Source: Candidatus Methanodesulfokora sp.
GTDB taxonomy: Archaea > Korarchaeota > Korarchaeia > Korarchaeales > Korarchaeaceae
Direction of reading: 5' to 3'
Assembly: GCA_023269865.1 (NCBI GenBank)
Contig: JAGDWR010000093.1
Span: 5,911 to 20,990, forward strand
DNA length: 15,080 nt
Positions 7,392 through 14,010 of the stretch are shown here, piece after piece. The first letter of the stretch is position 1, and every line of letters begins with the position of its first letter. Both the position numbers and the translations under genes were made by a program. Under the pieces are notes generated by a model. That model had not been told where the DNA came from, searched no databases, and was given only the letters and a program-made list of their open reading frames with translations.

Positions 7392-8285
7392 TTAGATATC
7401 CTCTAAACCTCCTTTTGTTATGGTGAAAACAGCTTCAGCCTCTGGCAACTCTGAAGAGTCAACTATTCTCAGTATTCTGGTGCTTCCAACTCCTTTTCTG
7501 AGCCATAGAACAAGATCTGGAAAGTGTCCGATTATATAGCCGCCTGCAGCCAGATCCTCAAAGGATTCAGAAATCTTACCTATAACATGATTGGTGAACA
7601 GTACTGATGTCCCCATGCTTGATATCTCCCTCAGTATCTTTAACACCAAGGAGAGCTGCTTCTGTCTCTCAGCTAGCATTTCCAAACCTACATACTCAGA
7701 TCTGAATATAGAGAGAAGAGAATCCACTATTAGTAGGGATATTCTCTCCTTCCTTGCAAAATCTCTAGCTGATCTTATGGATGCCCTCAGATCATTCACA
7801 GAACCGGGGCTGAAGACTAGTATTTTGGACAGAATTTCATCCGGATTCTTCCTGAACCTGAGGGATATATCCCTCAATCTGGACGGGGAAAAACCTCTTT
7901 CTGTGTCTATGTAGATTACTTTTCCAAGATCTACAGCTATAACTGCCATTTGAAAGCAGAATTGGCTTTTTCCTGCTCCAGCTCTTCCATATACCTCCGT
8001 TATACTTCCTGCTTTTATTCCTCCTCTTAGTATGTTATCTATGCTCCTCACGCCAGTGCTAATCCTAGTTTCGGGACTTTTCATGATGTCCAAAGCTGTT
8101 CTAAATCCAACTCTTTTCTCCATCAAGATATCTATTATCCTTCTTGCATCCCTTCTGCTTATGGATAGCTTCTTTGACAGCTCTTCTTCAGTCATTCTAA
8201 CTACATCCTCTACCCCCAGCTCCTCTATCTTACCTATGATTTCATCGTTAATACCGGCTTTCTTCAGGGCATGCCTCAGGCTCAT
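7392..8285 (-). CDS. radA: DNA repair and recombination protein RadA
   Basis: RecA/Rad51-family recombinase that forms filaments on single-stranded DNA and drives strand exchange. An N-terminal helix-hairpin-helix domain (about 8-55) is followed by the FxxA oligomerisation motif FRTA (61-64). The ATPase core then begins, with ISTGVRSIDNILRGGI, Walker A GRAGAGKS (100-107), Walker B LLIVDSL and FTNHVIG near L2. The HhH domain and FxxA motif argue for RadA and against RadB. Walker A differs from the usual GEFGSGKT. I place the start at ATG 8285, giving 297 residues: GTGAT lies 7 nt ahead and contains the carS stop, and the 11 extra residues of the 8318 start would overlap carS. The protein is slightly shorter than most RadA (about 320). 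Confidence 0.92.
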   Translation of the reverse strand: MSLRHALKKAGINDEIIGKIEELGVEDVVRMTEEELSKKLSISRRDARRIIDILMEKRVGFRTALDIMKSPETRISTGVRSIDNILRGGIKAGSITEVYGRAGAGKSQFCFQMAVIAVDLGKVIYIDTERGFSPSRLRDISLRFRKNPDEILSKILVFSPGSVNDLRASIRSARDFARKERISLLIVDSLLSIFRSEYVGLEMLAERQKQLSLVLKILREISSMGTSVLFTNHVIGKISESFEDLAAGGYIIGHFPDLVLWLRKGVGSTRILRIVDSSELPEAEAVFTITKGGLEDI

Positions 8286-8292
8286 GAGGACA

Positions 8293-8760
8293 TCACTTAA
8301 GGTTGAGCTTCCTAGCAATAAAGTTAGTCATTTCATATAATATTGGTGTTATAATTATAAGAAATATTATTTGCTCCGCTGATAAAGGATCGTACCAAAA
8401 GCAGAACAAGATGGAAAACACCAGAAAACCCTCATGATCCAGCAATATCGCGTTTCCTCCTGGAGGTATGTCCAGTCTTCTTTTTATAAAGGAACCCACT
8501 AAGTCCCCTGTCATAGCTCCAGTTGAGAGCAGAACTCCCTGAATGGGTCTTAGTTGGATCAGGCCGATGACCGATCCAACAACAATGCCTGATATCAGAC
8601 CTCTGAATGTCTTATGATCACCGAGAACTCTCTTTCCATCTATCCAATTCCTGCCTTTATCAATCGGTGAGCCTCCTCCGAACACAACGGGAGCCATATT
8701 AGCAAAGTATGCGGGTAGTATGTACCAAATGGTTAGAATTATGCTCCACAGATCCATCAT
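8293..8760 (-). CDS. carS: CDP-archaeol synthase
   Basis: Integral membrane cytidylyltransferase that activates unsaturated archaetidic acid with CTP, giving CDP-archaeol for polar head-group attachment. The 155-residue protein has about five hydrophobic segments (near 5-27, 55-70, 73-90, 110-122 and 127-145). The family signature reads GKRVLGDHKTFRGLISGIVVG at about 42-62. A second signature, GDLVGSFIKRRLDIPPGGNAILLDHEGFLV, holds the charged residues expected at the active site. It lies between a P-loop ATPase gene (18 nt upstream) and radA (7 nt downstream), apparently as one transcript. The link with recombination genes looks positional only. The call is diagnostic for archaeal ether-lipid synthesis. 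Confidence 0.93.
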   Translation of the reverse strand: MMDLWSIILTIWYILPAYFANMAPVVFGGGSPIDKGRNWIDGKRVLGDHKTFRGLISGIVVGSVIGLIQLRPIQGVLLSTGAMTGDLVGSFIKRRLDIPPGGNAILLDHEGFLVFSILFCFWYDPLSAEQIIFLIIITPILYEMTNFIARKLNLK

Positions 8761-8778
8761 GAACTTCCATGTGGAAAA

Positions 8779-9315
8779 TTAAAAAAGCTTAAGGGAAAGC
8801 TTAGTTCCACTATTCCACTCCAGATTCAAAAAATCGCCGGACCTCTCTAACTTTATCACTGAATCGACGTAGTTGGACACCAGCTTAAGATTTGCTGGTA
8901 TTTCATCTGATATCAGAGCAAGCGTCTTGGAGAAGTTTCTAGCCAGATTGGAGAGAAGAGATATCCAGAGCAGGATATCTCTCATTCCGGTAATTGAGTA
9001 GAGAAGCTCCACAGGGATCTCATCCACTACAACAAGTCTAAAACCTCTTCTCATCGCACTTCCAGCTAGAATTAGACTGTTGGCCAGATTGCTGTCATCT
9101 AAGGACAAAAGAACTATTCTTTCTGTTTCAGCGGAAAGATTGGATATTGCTGAGGGATGATTGAACATATAGAGGACTTTCTCGCCTACTCTTGCTAAGT
9201 GAATTGATATCTTGTTCATCATAAGGCTTTTTCCAGTTCCTGGCCTACCATAAATCATTAAGGAGTTTTTTTGTAGCAGAATACTAGCAAGAGAGCTTAT
9301 TTCAGTCTCCAACAA
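8779..9315 (-). CDS. Small RecA/RadA-superfamily P-loop ATPase, function unknown
   Basis: A 178-residue cytoplasmic nucleotide-binding protein that I do not recognise as a named family. Walker A is GRPGTGKS (about 23-30). Walker B is RLVVVDEI (about 92-99), with four hydrophobic residues before the acidic pair. A further beta strand, FSKTLALISDEI, is placed like sensor strands of RecA-fold ATPases, and the end (VIKLERSGDFLNLEWNSGTKLSLKLF) resembles the terminal beta strands of RadA or RadB. No helix-hairpin-helix, zinc finger or membrane segment is visible. Two tandem TTG codons open the frame; the first, at 9315, lies 25 nt from a TATA centre, which suggests a leaderless transcript. It heads the operon with carS and radA. 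It could be a RadB-like or KaiC-like recombination accessory. Confidence 0.72.
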   Translation of the reverse strand: MLETEISSLASILLQKNSLMIYGRPGTGKSLMMNKISIHLARVGEKVLYMFNHPSAISNLSAETERIVLLSLDDSNLANSLILAGSAMRRGFRLVVVDEIPVELLYSITGMRDILLWISLLSNLARNFSKTLALISDEIPANLKLVSNYVDSVIKLERSGDFLNLEWNSGTKLSLKLF

Positions 9316-9333
9316 TCTGATGAGAGGATTATG

Positions 9334-9345
9334 GAATTTAAATTT
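9334..9345 (-). promoter_or_regulatory. TATA box of the ATPase-carS-radA operon
   Basis: AAATTTAAATTC on the minus strand is centred about 25 nt before the TTG at 9315. That places the expected transcript start at the start codon, so the mRNA would be leaderless. No Shine-Dalgarno precedes the TTG. Confidence 0.55.
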
Positions 9346-9462
9346 GTCAGGTTAAATTTTTAGTTATGCTATATCAAGTGCATTTACTGTTTTGTTATTA
9401 ATCTAAAAAGTCCAGATAAACATATGCCTTATTATTAGTATTCCAATTTATGAAAAAGCCTA

Positions 9463-9472
9463 CTTATATATC
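9463..9472 (+). promoter_or_regulatory. TATA box of the UPF0179 gene
   Basis: CTTATATATC is centred about 25 nt before the ATG at 9492, the geometry of a leaderless archaeal mRNA. It lies downstream of the alternative ATG at 9450, which argues that 9450 is not used. Confidence 0.6.
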
Positions 9473-9491
9473 GTGTTTGTTATCATCCCAT

Positions 9492-9926
9492 ATGTCAGAG
9501 AGAATTATCCTTGTCCCAAGCTATCTCGCTCATCGAGATGAGTCCTTTATCTTTATCTCCTCCGCTTCTGAGTGCAATAAATGTAAACATAGACCAGCAT
9601 GTGTGGAGGGCTTGATGCCAGGAAGAGTGTATCGAATAATTGAAGTTAGAGAGAAGACATTCGAATGCTCGGTGCATGGGGAGGTTAAACCCGTCAAGAT
9701 AACCATGTCCGACTTAAGAGCTGCTTTGCCTGAAAAAATAGCCATAGAAGGTGCTCTTGTGAACTTTCCTTCTATTAAATGCAACGACATGAGGAAAAGA
9801 ATGTATGATCTTTGCAACCCTCCAGGGATAAAGCCTGGCGATAGAGTTCTCATCAAGAAGATCGAGGGAGTATTGGGGGAGTACGAGGGAGAGAGGCTAG
9901 TTCTATGTGTCATAAGACCCTATTGA
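9492..9926 (+). CDS. UPF0179 family cysteine-rich protein
   Basis: Archaeal conserved protein of unknown role, 144 residues from the ATG at 9492. Six cysteines are arranged as C28-x2-C31-x5-C37, C59, C97 and C108. The first three sit in SECNKCKHRPACVEGL and the last two in SIKCNDMRKRMYDLCNPPG. This spacing matches UPF0179 proteins, for which a metal or iron-sulfur site has been suggested but is not established here. The block GRVYRIIEVREKTFECSVHG is also family-like, as is the closing PGDRVLIKKIEG segment. No DNA-binding motif or membrane helix is seen. It is transcribed away from the ATPase-carS-radA operon and has no co-directional partner. The upstream ATG at 9450 is rejected because the TATA box lies after it. 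Confidence 0.82.
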   Translation: MSERIILVPSYLAHRDESFIFISSASECNKCKHRPACVEGLMPGRVYRIIEVREKTFECSVHGEVKPVKITMSDLRAALPEKIAIEGALVNFPSIKCNDMRKRMYDLCNPPGIKPGDRVLIKKIEGVLGEYEGERLVLCVIRPY

Positions 9927-10228
9927 CCTTAATAACCTCGAAAGAATCTCAGTAAGATTTTGACAGTTCTACTTAACAAAAAGTTAATCTGGTCCGTATC
10001 CTAACAGTCCAGTATAGCTATACATTATTAAATGATATGGATTATTGCTATATCCAGAAGTTTCGCTCCAAGGATACCATGAATAGCTTCCTTAAGAATC
10101 CTTAGTTCTCATTTATATCCTATTTTGCTAACCTCAACATTTAGCTTACTCCTTTAATAGATATGCTTTTTCATCTCAAATCTTAAACTTGTTTCTCTGA
10201 AAGTTTCTCTAAAATGTAAAAGTATTGA
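9927..10228. other. AT-rich intergenic stretch with no recognisable gene
   Basis: About 300 nt between the convergent ends of the UPF0179 gene and the FKBP gene. Reading frames on both strands are short (for example 16 codons from the ATG at 10032). I see no tRNA, no clear C/D or H/ACA box pair, no tandem repeat and no transposase trace. It probably holds the two 3' untranslated regions, with several short T-runs that could act as terminators. Confidence 0.5.
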
Positions 10229-10912
10229 TCAATCCCTGGGCAAGACATGCTCCTCTTTGAATACAACTTTCTTTATATCGGTATATTTCATTATATCGGA
10301 TAAAAATCTGAGCTTCCTTGCTGTCGCATCCTTTTTTGTATATGCTATCGACGGAAGGTTTATCTCCACCTCATTTTCCACCATTTTTACTTCCACCTCA
10401 GCATCAAATGGGATGTCAAAGCTCCTTATTAGAAGAGCCTTCACAATGTCCTCCTTATTTTTCACTTTTTTGACTATGTGGACATCTACTAACAGTCTCT
10501 TTCCAGCCAGAGGATGATTGAAATCAACTCTCACCCTTCCTCCGTCAACAGATATCACGGTTCCTCTCTCTCCATTCATCCTCAGTACATCTCCCTTCTT
10601 CACGTCCTTTATTCCCTCTTTTTCCAGTCTTTTAGCTGAGAAAACCCTCACTTTGCTTGGATCATACTGGCCGAATGCCTCCTCTGGCAGCAGCTCTATT
10701 GTAGCTTTGGCTCCTTCTTCATTTTCCTCCACAAAAAGCTCGACTTTTCTCAGTCCACTCTCCCCAGGTATTAAGAGGACTGGTTCATAGGAGTAGTTCT
10801 CATCATATATTCCCTCCTTTCTTGCCACTTCCTCATCAGTAGTCTCGTATACCTTTCCAGTCTGGGCATCCCTGAAGGTCAAGTTTACCCAAGCGAATTG
10901 CTTTTCCGCCAT
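10229..10912 (-). CDS. FKBP-type peptidyl-prolyl isomerase, SlyD-like long archaeal form
   Basis: Cytoplasmic prolyl isomerase with chaperone activity. The FKBP core begins WVNLTFRDAQTGKVYETTDEEVA and is interrupted by the insert-in-flap domain typical of SlyD (about 83-135, LLPEEAFGQYDPSKVRVFSAKRLEKEG onward). It closes with VDFNHPLAGKRLLVDVHI, where NHPLAG is the SlyD hallmark. A C-terminal domain of about 75 residues follows (IVKALLIRSFDIPFDAEVEV to the end), as in 26-kDa archaeal FKBPs. There is no signal peptide and no His-rich nickel tail. It lies 47 nt behind rtcB on the same strand but has its own TATA box (TATAAAAAAT complement near 10943-10952) and an AAGGTGAT ribosome binding site, so independent transcription is likely. 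Confidence 0.92.
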   Translation of the reverse strand: MAEKQFAWVNLTFRDAQTGKVYETTDEEVARKEGIYDENYSYEPVLLIPGESGLRKVELFVEENEEGAKATIELLPEEAFGQYDPSKVRVFSAKRLEKEGIKDVKKGDVLRMNGERGTVISVDGGRVRVDFNHPLAGKRLLVDVHIVKKVKNKEDIVKALLIRSFDIPFDAEVEVKMVENEVEINLPSIAYTKKDATARKLRFLSDIMKYTDIKKVVFKEEHVLPRD

Positions 10913-10942
10913 GAGATCACCTTATTGTTGAAAAAACATCTG

Positions 10943-10952
10943 TATAAAAAAT
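10943..10952 (-). promoter_or_regulatory. TATA box of the FKBP gene
   Basis: ATTTTTTATA on the minus strand is centred near 10947. It predicts a start near 10921 and a leader of about 10 nt that begins at the Shine-Dalgarno AAGGTGAT (complement at 10916-10923), ahead of the ATG at 10912. Confidence 0.5.
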
Positions 10953-10959
10953 TTCCAGT

Positions 10960-12408
10960 TTACCCTTTGACGACTCCTATCGGTGTAAGCCTCACAACAA
11001 GTTTGGCTATCCCTGCCTTGTGAGTTGCCATTGCTACCTCGTCAACGTCTTTATATGCTCCAGGAGCCTCTTCTGCGGCTACTGCAAGCGATGCAGGCTT
11101 TATTATTATCCCACGTTGAGCCAAGTTTGAGACTATCTCAGATCCTCTGTATCTTCTCTTTGCCGCCTCTCTACTCATCACCCTTCCAGCTCCATGAGCG
11201 CTCGTTCCAAAGGATATCCTCATTGCCTCCTCTGTTCCGAGCATTATGTAAGAGGCAGTTCCCTCTGAACCTGGTATGAGAACAGGCTGCCCTATCTGCC
11301 TGTATTCAGGTGGGACATCCGGATGTCCAGGTGGGAAAGATCTAGTTGCTCCTTTTCTATGCACAAACACCTTTACCCTCTTTCCATCGACATCATGCTC
11401 CTCGAGCTTCGCTATGTTATGAGCCACGTCATATATTAATTCCATTCCCATATCCTCGGGAGATCTGTTGAAAACCTTTGAGAAGGCCTCTCTGACCCAA
11501 TGGGTTATCACTTGTCTGTTTGCCCATGCATAGTTTGCTGCCCCTTTCATAGCACTGAAGTACCTCTCAGCTAATCTTGTCTTAGAGTATGCACACACAA
11601 GCTGCCTATCGACAAGCTTGAAATCGAGCTTATTTGCCTCACTTAGCATTACGTCAAGGTAATCGGATGCAACCTGATGGCCAAGACCTCTGCTTCCTGT
11701 GTGTATCATCGCCGTTATCTGTCCCACTTCGGTTATCCCTATTGCTTTTGCTGCCTCTTGATCGTATATTTTGTCAACTCTCTGTACCTCCAAGAAGTGA
11801 TTACCACTCCCCAATGTTCCCAGTTGAGAGGCACCTCTCGACTTGGCCTTCTGACTCACTGTATCAGGATCAACTCCCTCCATCCTGCCTCCTTCCTCAG
11901 ACCTCCTTAAATCAGATTCCCATCCATATCCATTTCTGACGGCCCATTCAGCTCCTGATATGAGAACTTCATTTAACTGGTTAAAGGAAAGTCTCAGACC
12001 GCTCTGACTTCCTAAGCCTGATGGAACATTCGAGAATATCGCATCGACCAGTTTTTTCAGATGTGGCCTAACTTCATTCTCCGTCAGATTTGTCCTAAGA
12101 ACTCTCACTCCACAATTAATATCAAAGCCCACCCCTCCTGGGCTTATAATCCCGTTATCATAGTCGAAGGCAGCAACACCACCTATTGGAAATCCGTATC
12201 CTGTGTGTATGTCAGGCATCGCAAGCGAATACTTGTATATCCCTGGAAGAGTTGCTACATTTGCAAGCTGATCTATGGACTCCTTCTCTATCCCCTCAAT
12301 CAGTTTCTCCGTAGCTATCACTAGTCCAGGAACCCTCATCCCCTGCCTATATGACTGGGGAAGAAGCCACTTTGTTTCATCTACTTTCTTGAATATTCTC
12401 TCGCTCAT
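10960..12408 (-). CDS. rtcB: tRNA-splicing ligase RtcB
   Basis: GTP- and Mn-dependent RNA ligase that joins 2',3'-cyclic phosphate and 5'-OH ends of tRNA exons after intron removal. From the ATG at 12408 the protein has 482 residues, the standard length. The metal ligands are all present: Asp96 and Cys99 in GFDINCG, His204 in GSGNHFLE, His236 in MIHTGSRG and His330 in VAHN. The guanylylated histidine is His405 in AHGAGR. There is no intein, although archaeal rtcB genes often carry one. The longer frame to 12471 is rejected: it overlaps ksgA and would start ahead of the TATA box. With 12408 a TATA box sits about 27 nt upstream, pointing to a leaderless mRNA. Its neighbours are FKBP downstream and ksgA divergent. 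Confidence 0.96.
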   Translation of the reverse strand: MSERIFKKVDETKWLLPQSYRQGMRVPGLVIATEKLIEGIEKESIDQLANVATLPGIYKYSLAMPDIHTGYGFPIGGVAAFDYDNGIISPGGVGFDINCGVRVLRTNLTENEVRPHLKKLVDAIFSNVPSGLGSQSGLRLSFNQLNEVLISGAEWAVRNGYGWESDLRRSEEGGRMEGVDPDTVSQKAKSRGASQLGTLGSGNHFLEVQRVDKIYDQEAAKAIGITEVGQITAMIHTGSRGLGHQVASDYLDVMLSEANKLDFKLVDRQLVCAYSKTRLAERYFSAMKGAANYAWANRQVITHWVREAFSKVFNRSPEDMGMELIYDVAHNIAKLEEHDVDGKRVKVFVHRKGATRSFPPGHPDVPPEYRQIGQPVLIPGSEGTASYIMLGTEEAMRISFGTSAHGAGRVMSREAAKRRYRGSEIVSNLAQRGIIIKPASLAVAAEEAPGAYKDVDEVAMATHKAGIAKLVVRLTPIGVVKG

Positions 12409-12445
12409 TGAGAATAGATAAAAATCCGGGATATAAACATAATGC
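12409..12445. promoter_or_regulatory. Compact divergent promoter between rtcB and ksgA
   Basis: Only 37 bp separate the two start codons. On the minus strand GTTTATATCC (about 12430-12439) is centred 27 nt before the rtcB ATG. On the plus strand GATAAAAATCC (about 12416-12426) is centred 25 nt before the ksgA ATG. The two boxes are about 14 bp apart, so their TBP/TFB footprints would overlap and the two genes may compete for initiation. Both mRNAs would be leaderless. Inferred from sequence only. Confidence 0.55.
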
Positions 12446-13258
12446 ATGATGAACTTGAGGGAGGAAGCCATAGCTCTGATGAACTATCTTGGGATAAGGC
12501 CTAGAAAGAGGCTCGGACAGAGTTTTCTTGTATCAAGGGAGGCAATAATAAGAATATGCGATGCAGCTGAGATATCAAAAGAAGATTCAGTCGTGGAATT
12601 GGGAGCAGGCTTCGGTTTTTTATCAGAGGAGTTGATAAGAAGAAATCCAAGGAAGTTGACTTTGGTTGAGCTGGATAGGAAGATCTGCTCTTATCTTATG
12701 AAAAAATTTGGGGAAAAAGCTGAGGTTCTTTGTGTAGATATGATGTCGCTTCTCCCATTGGATGAATACAGCAAGATAGTATCAGTTCCTCCGTACAATA
12801 TCTCATCAAAGCTCATACATGGGTTGGTAAAATCAAATTTCAGGAAAGCTGTCTTAGTTCTCCAGAAAGAGTTTGTTGGCAAACTTAGAGCAAGACCTGG
12901 AACAAGAAAATACACGTGGATATCTGCTCTCTCACAAGCTGTTTTCCATCTGGAGATAGCTGGCTATATAAGCAGGTTTGACTTTATTCCGACGCCCAAA
13001 GTGGATTCATTCATCATATCCCTTGTCCCCAAAGGTGTAAACAGGAAAACAGCTGAAATACTCTCCAGAATAGTGAGAATTGCTTTTTCTAGAAAAAGGA
13101 GAAAAATTGGAAGTATTTTATCCATAAAAGATGATAAAATTGCCGAAAAAAGAGTAATTAACTTATCTCCAGATGAGCTCTTGGAAATTGCTTTATCTGC
13201 AGGTGATGCCATTGAGAGATGTCCTGATAATCAAGCAGATGCGCATAGAGATTCCTGA
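12446..13258 (+). CDS. ksgA: 16S rRNA dimethyladenosine transferase (KsgA/Dim1)
   Basis: SAM-dependent enzyme that dimethylates two adjacent adenines in the 3'-terminal helix of 16S rRNA, a late 30S maturation check. KRLGQSFL (21-28) is the family entry motif. The SAM site follows: ELGAGFGFLSEEL with GAGFG at 53-57, and the acidic LVELD at 73-77. FIPTPKVDSFII and AFSRKRRKI near the C-terminus are also typical. Motif IV, normally NLPYNISS, reads VPPYNISS (114-121), so the conserved Asn that positions the target amine is replaced by Val. At 270 residues the length is normal. The promoter is shared divergently with rtcB. The last 20 nt overlap the next methyltransferase gene in another frame. 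Confidence 0.94.
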   Translation: MMNLREEAIALMNYLGIRPRKRLGQSFLVSREAIIRICDAAEISKEDSVVELGAGFGFLSEELIRRNPRKLTLVELDRKICSYLMKKFGEKAEVLCVDMMSLLPLDEYSKIVSVPPYNISSKLIHGLVKSNFRKAVLVLQKEFVGKLRARPGTRKYTWISALSQAVFHLEIAGYISRFDFIPTPKVDSFIISLVPKGVNRKTAEILSRIVRIAFSRKRRKIGSILSIKDDKIAEKRVINLSPDELLEIALSAGDAIERCPDNQADAHRDS

Positions 13259-13808
13259 AGGTGTATATAGGCCAGCAGAAGACACATTTCTCCTCCTTGA
13301 TGCGCTGAATAATGCTTGCATAAGAGGAAAAGCGTTGGATATGGGAACAGGATCTGGTGTTATAGCTGTATATCTAGCGAAAAAAGGATTTGATCCAGTA
13401 CTGGGGGTCGATATAAATCCGGTCTCGGGAATTGCCCTCAGGATGAATAGCATAAAAAACAACATTGATAATACCATTTTTGTTAATTGTGATCTGTTTT
13501 CTTCGATTAGAGGGAGATTCGATCTGATAGCGTTCAATCCTCCCTATCTTCCTGAGGAGATACGCGGTCTCGCTAATGTCGCTTGGGCCGGCGGCCTTCC
13601 CTCTGGAAGGAGGGTCATAGATAGATTTCTCTTGGATCTCAGGAACTATTTATCTCCTAAGGGAGAAGCTTATTTGCTTCAAACAGAGAGAAATGGAGTT
13701 CAAGAGACCTTGGATCTACTTGAGAGAAGGGGGCTAAGAGGGGATGTTGTTGCAGAGACCAGATTGATGTTCGAGAGATTGATAGTCTTTAAAATAAAGC
13801 TCAGGTGA
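13239..13808 (+). CDS. HemK/PrmC-family protein methyltransferase (Mtq2-like)
   Basis: SAM-dependent N5-glutamine methyltransferase of the HemK group; the archaeal and eukaryotic short form (Mtq2) modifies the GGQ glutamine of the class I release factor together with a Trm112 partner. From the ATG at 13239 it has 189 residues and no bacterial N-terminal helical domain. The N-terminus GVYRPAEDTFLLLDAL is characteristic of the short form. Motif I is LDMGTGSG (33-40), the acidic loop is GVDINP (56-61), and catalytic NPPY lies at 100-103. An in-frame ATG at 13206 gives 11 more residues with little family likeness and lies deeper in ksgA. The gene overlaps ksgA by 20 nt and the convergent small Cys/His gene by 8 nt. 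The Trm112 partner is not in the window. Confidence 0.9.
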   Translation: MRIEIPEGVYRPAEDTFLLLDALNNACIRGKALDMGTGSGVIAVYLAKKGFDPVLGVDINPVSGIALRMNSIKNNIDNTIFVNCDLFSSIRGRFDLIAFNPPYLPEEIRGLANVAWAGGLPSGRRVIDRFLLDLRNYLSPKGEAYLLQTERNGVQETLDLLERRGLRGDVVAETRLMFERLIVFKIKLR

Positions 13809-13977
13809 GCCCTTTTCTAGCCTTTTTTATCATGTTGTAATGTTTTTTGCAGACCTTTATAGGGGCTTTCTCGTCCTTCAACCTGAGTTTTAGGGCTTGT
13901 ATCACTGGGATAACAGATCTATCCAGTTCTTTTTCGGCAGGTTCATTGCATCCATATATACAGCATTCCTGTGACAT
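13801..13977 (-). CDS. Small Cys/His protein (58 residues), putative zinc-binding
   Basis: An unlisted short gene on the minus strand. The product begins MSQECCIYGCNEPAEKELD and ends VCKKHYNMIKKARKGLT. Candidate metal ligands are Cys5, Cys6, Cys10, Cys43 and His46, arranged as a CxxxxC and a CxxH-type pair around an amphipathic helix (about 22-36). This looks like a small treble-clef or zinc-ribbon domain with a Lys/Arg-rich end, and nucleic-acid or ribosome binding is possible. I do not recognise the family. Support for a real gene: CTTTTTATTC (13998-14007 complement) is centred 26 nt before the ATG at 13977, giving a leaderless geometry, and the coding composition is like its neighbours. 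It runs 8 nt into the end of the HemK-like gene. Confidence 0.68.
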   Translation of the reverse strand: MSQECCIYGCNEPAEKELDRSVIPVIQALKLRLKDEKAPIKVCKKHYNMIKKARKGLT

Positions 13978-13997
13978 AAAAAACTGTTCTGTTGAGA

Positions 13998-14007
13998 GAA
14001 TAAAAAG
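13998..14007 (-). promoter_or_regulatory. TATA box of the small Cys/His protein gene
   Basis: CTTTTTATTC on the minus strand is centred about 26 nt before the ATG at 13977, consistent with a leaderless transcript. It sits back to back with the TTTAAATA box of TnpB remnant copy 2 (14038-14045), so this stretch may fire in both directions. Confidence 0.5.
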
Positions 14008-14010
14008 TTT

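Noticed and set aside
12409..12471. Extended N-terminus of RtcB from ATG 12471
   Set aside because: The extra 21 residues precede the conserved start, overlap ksgA and lie upstream of the rtcB TATA box.
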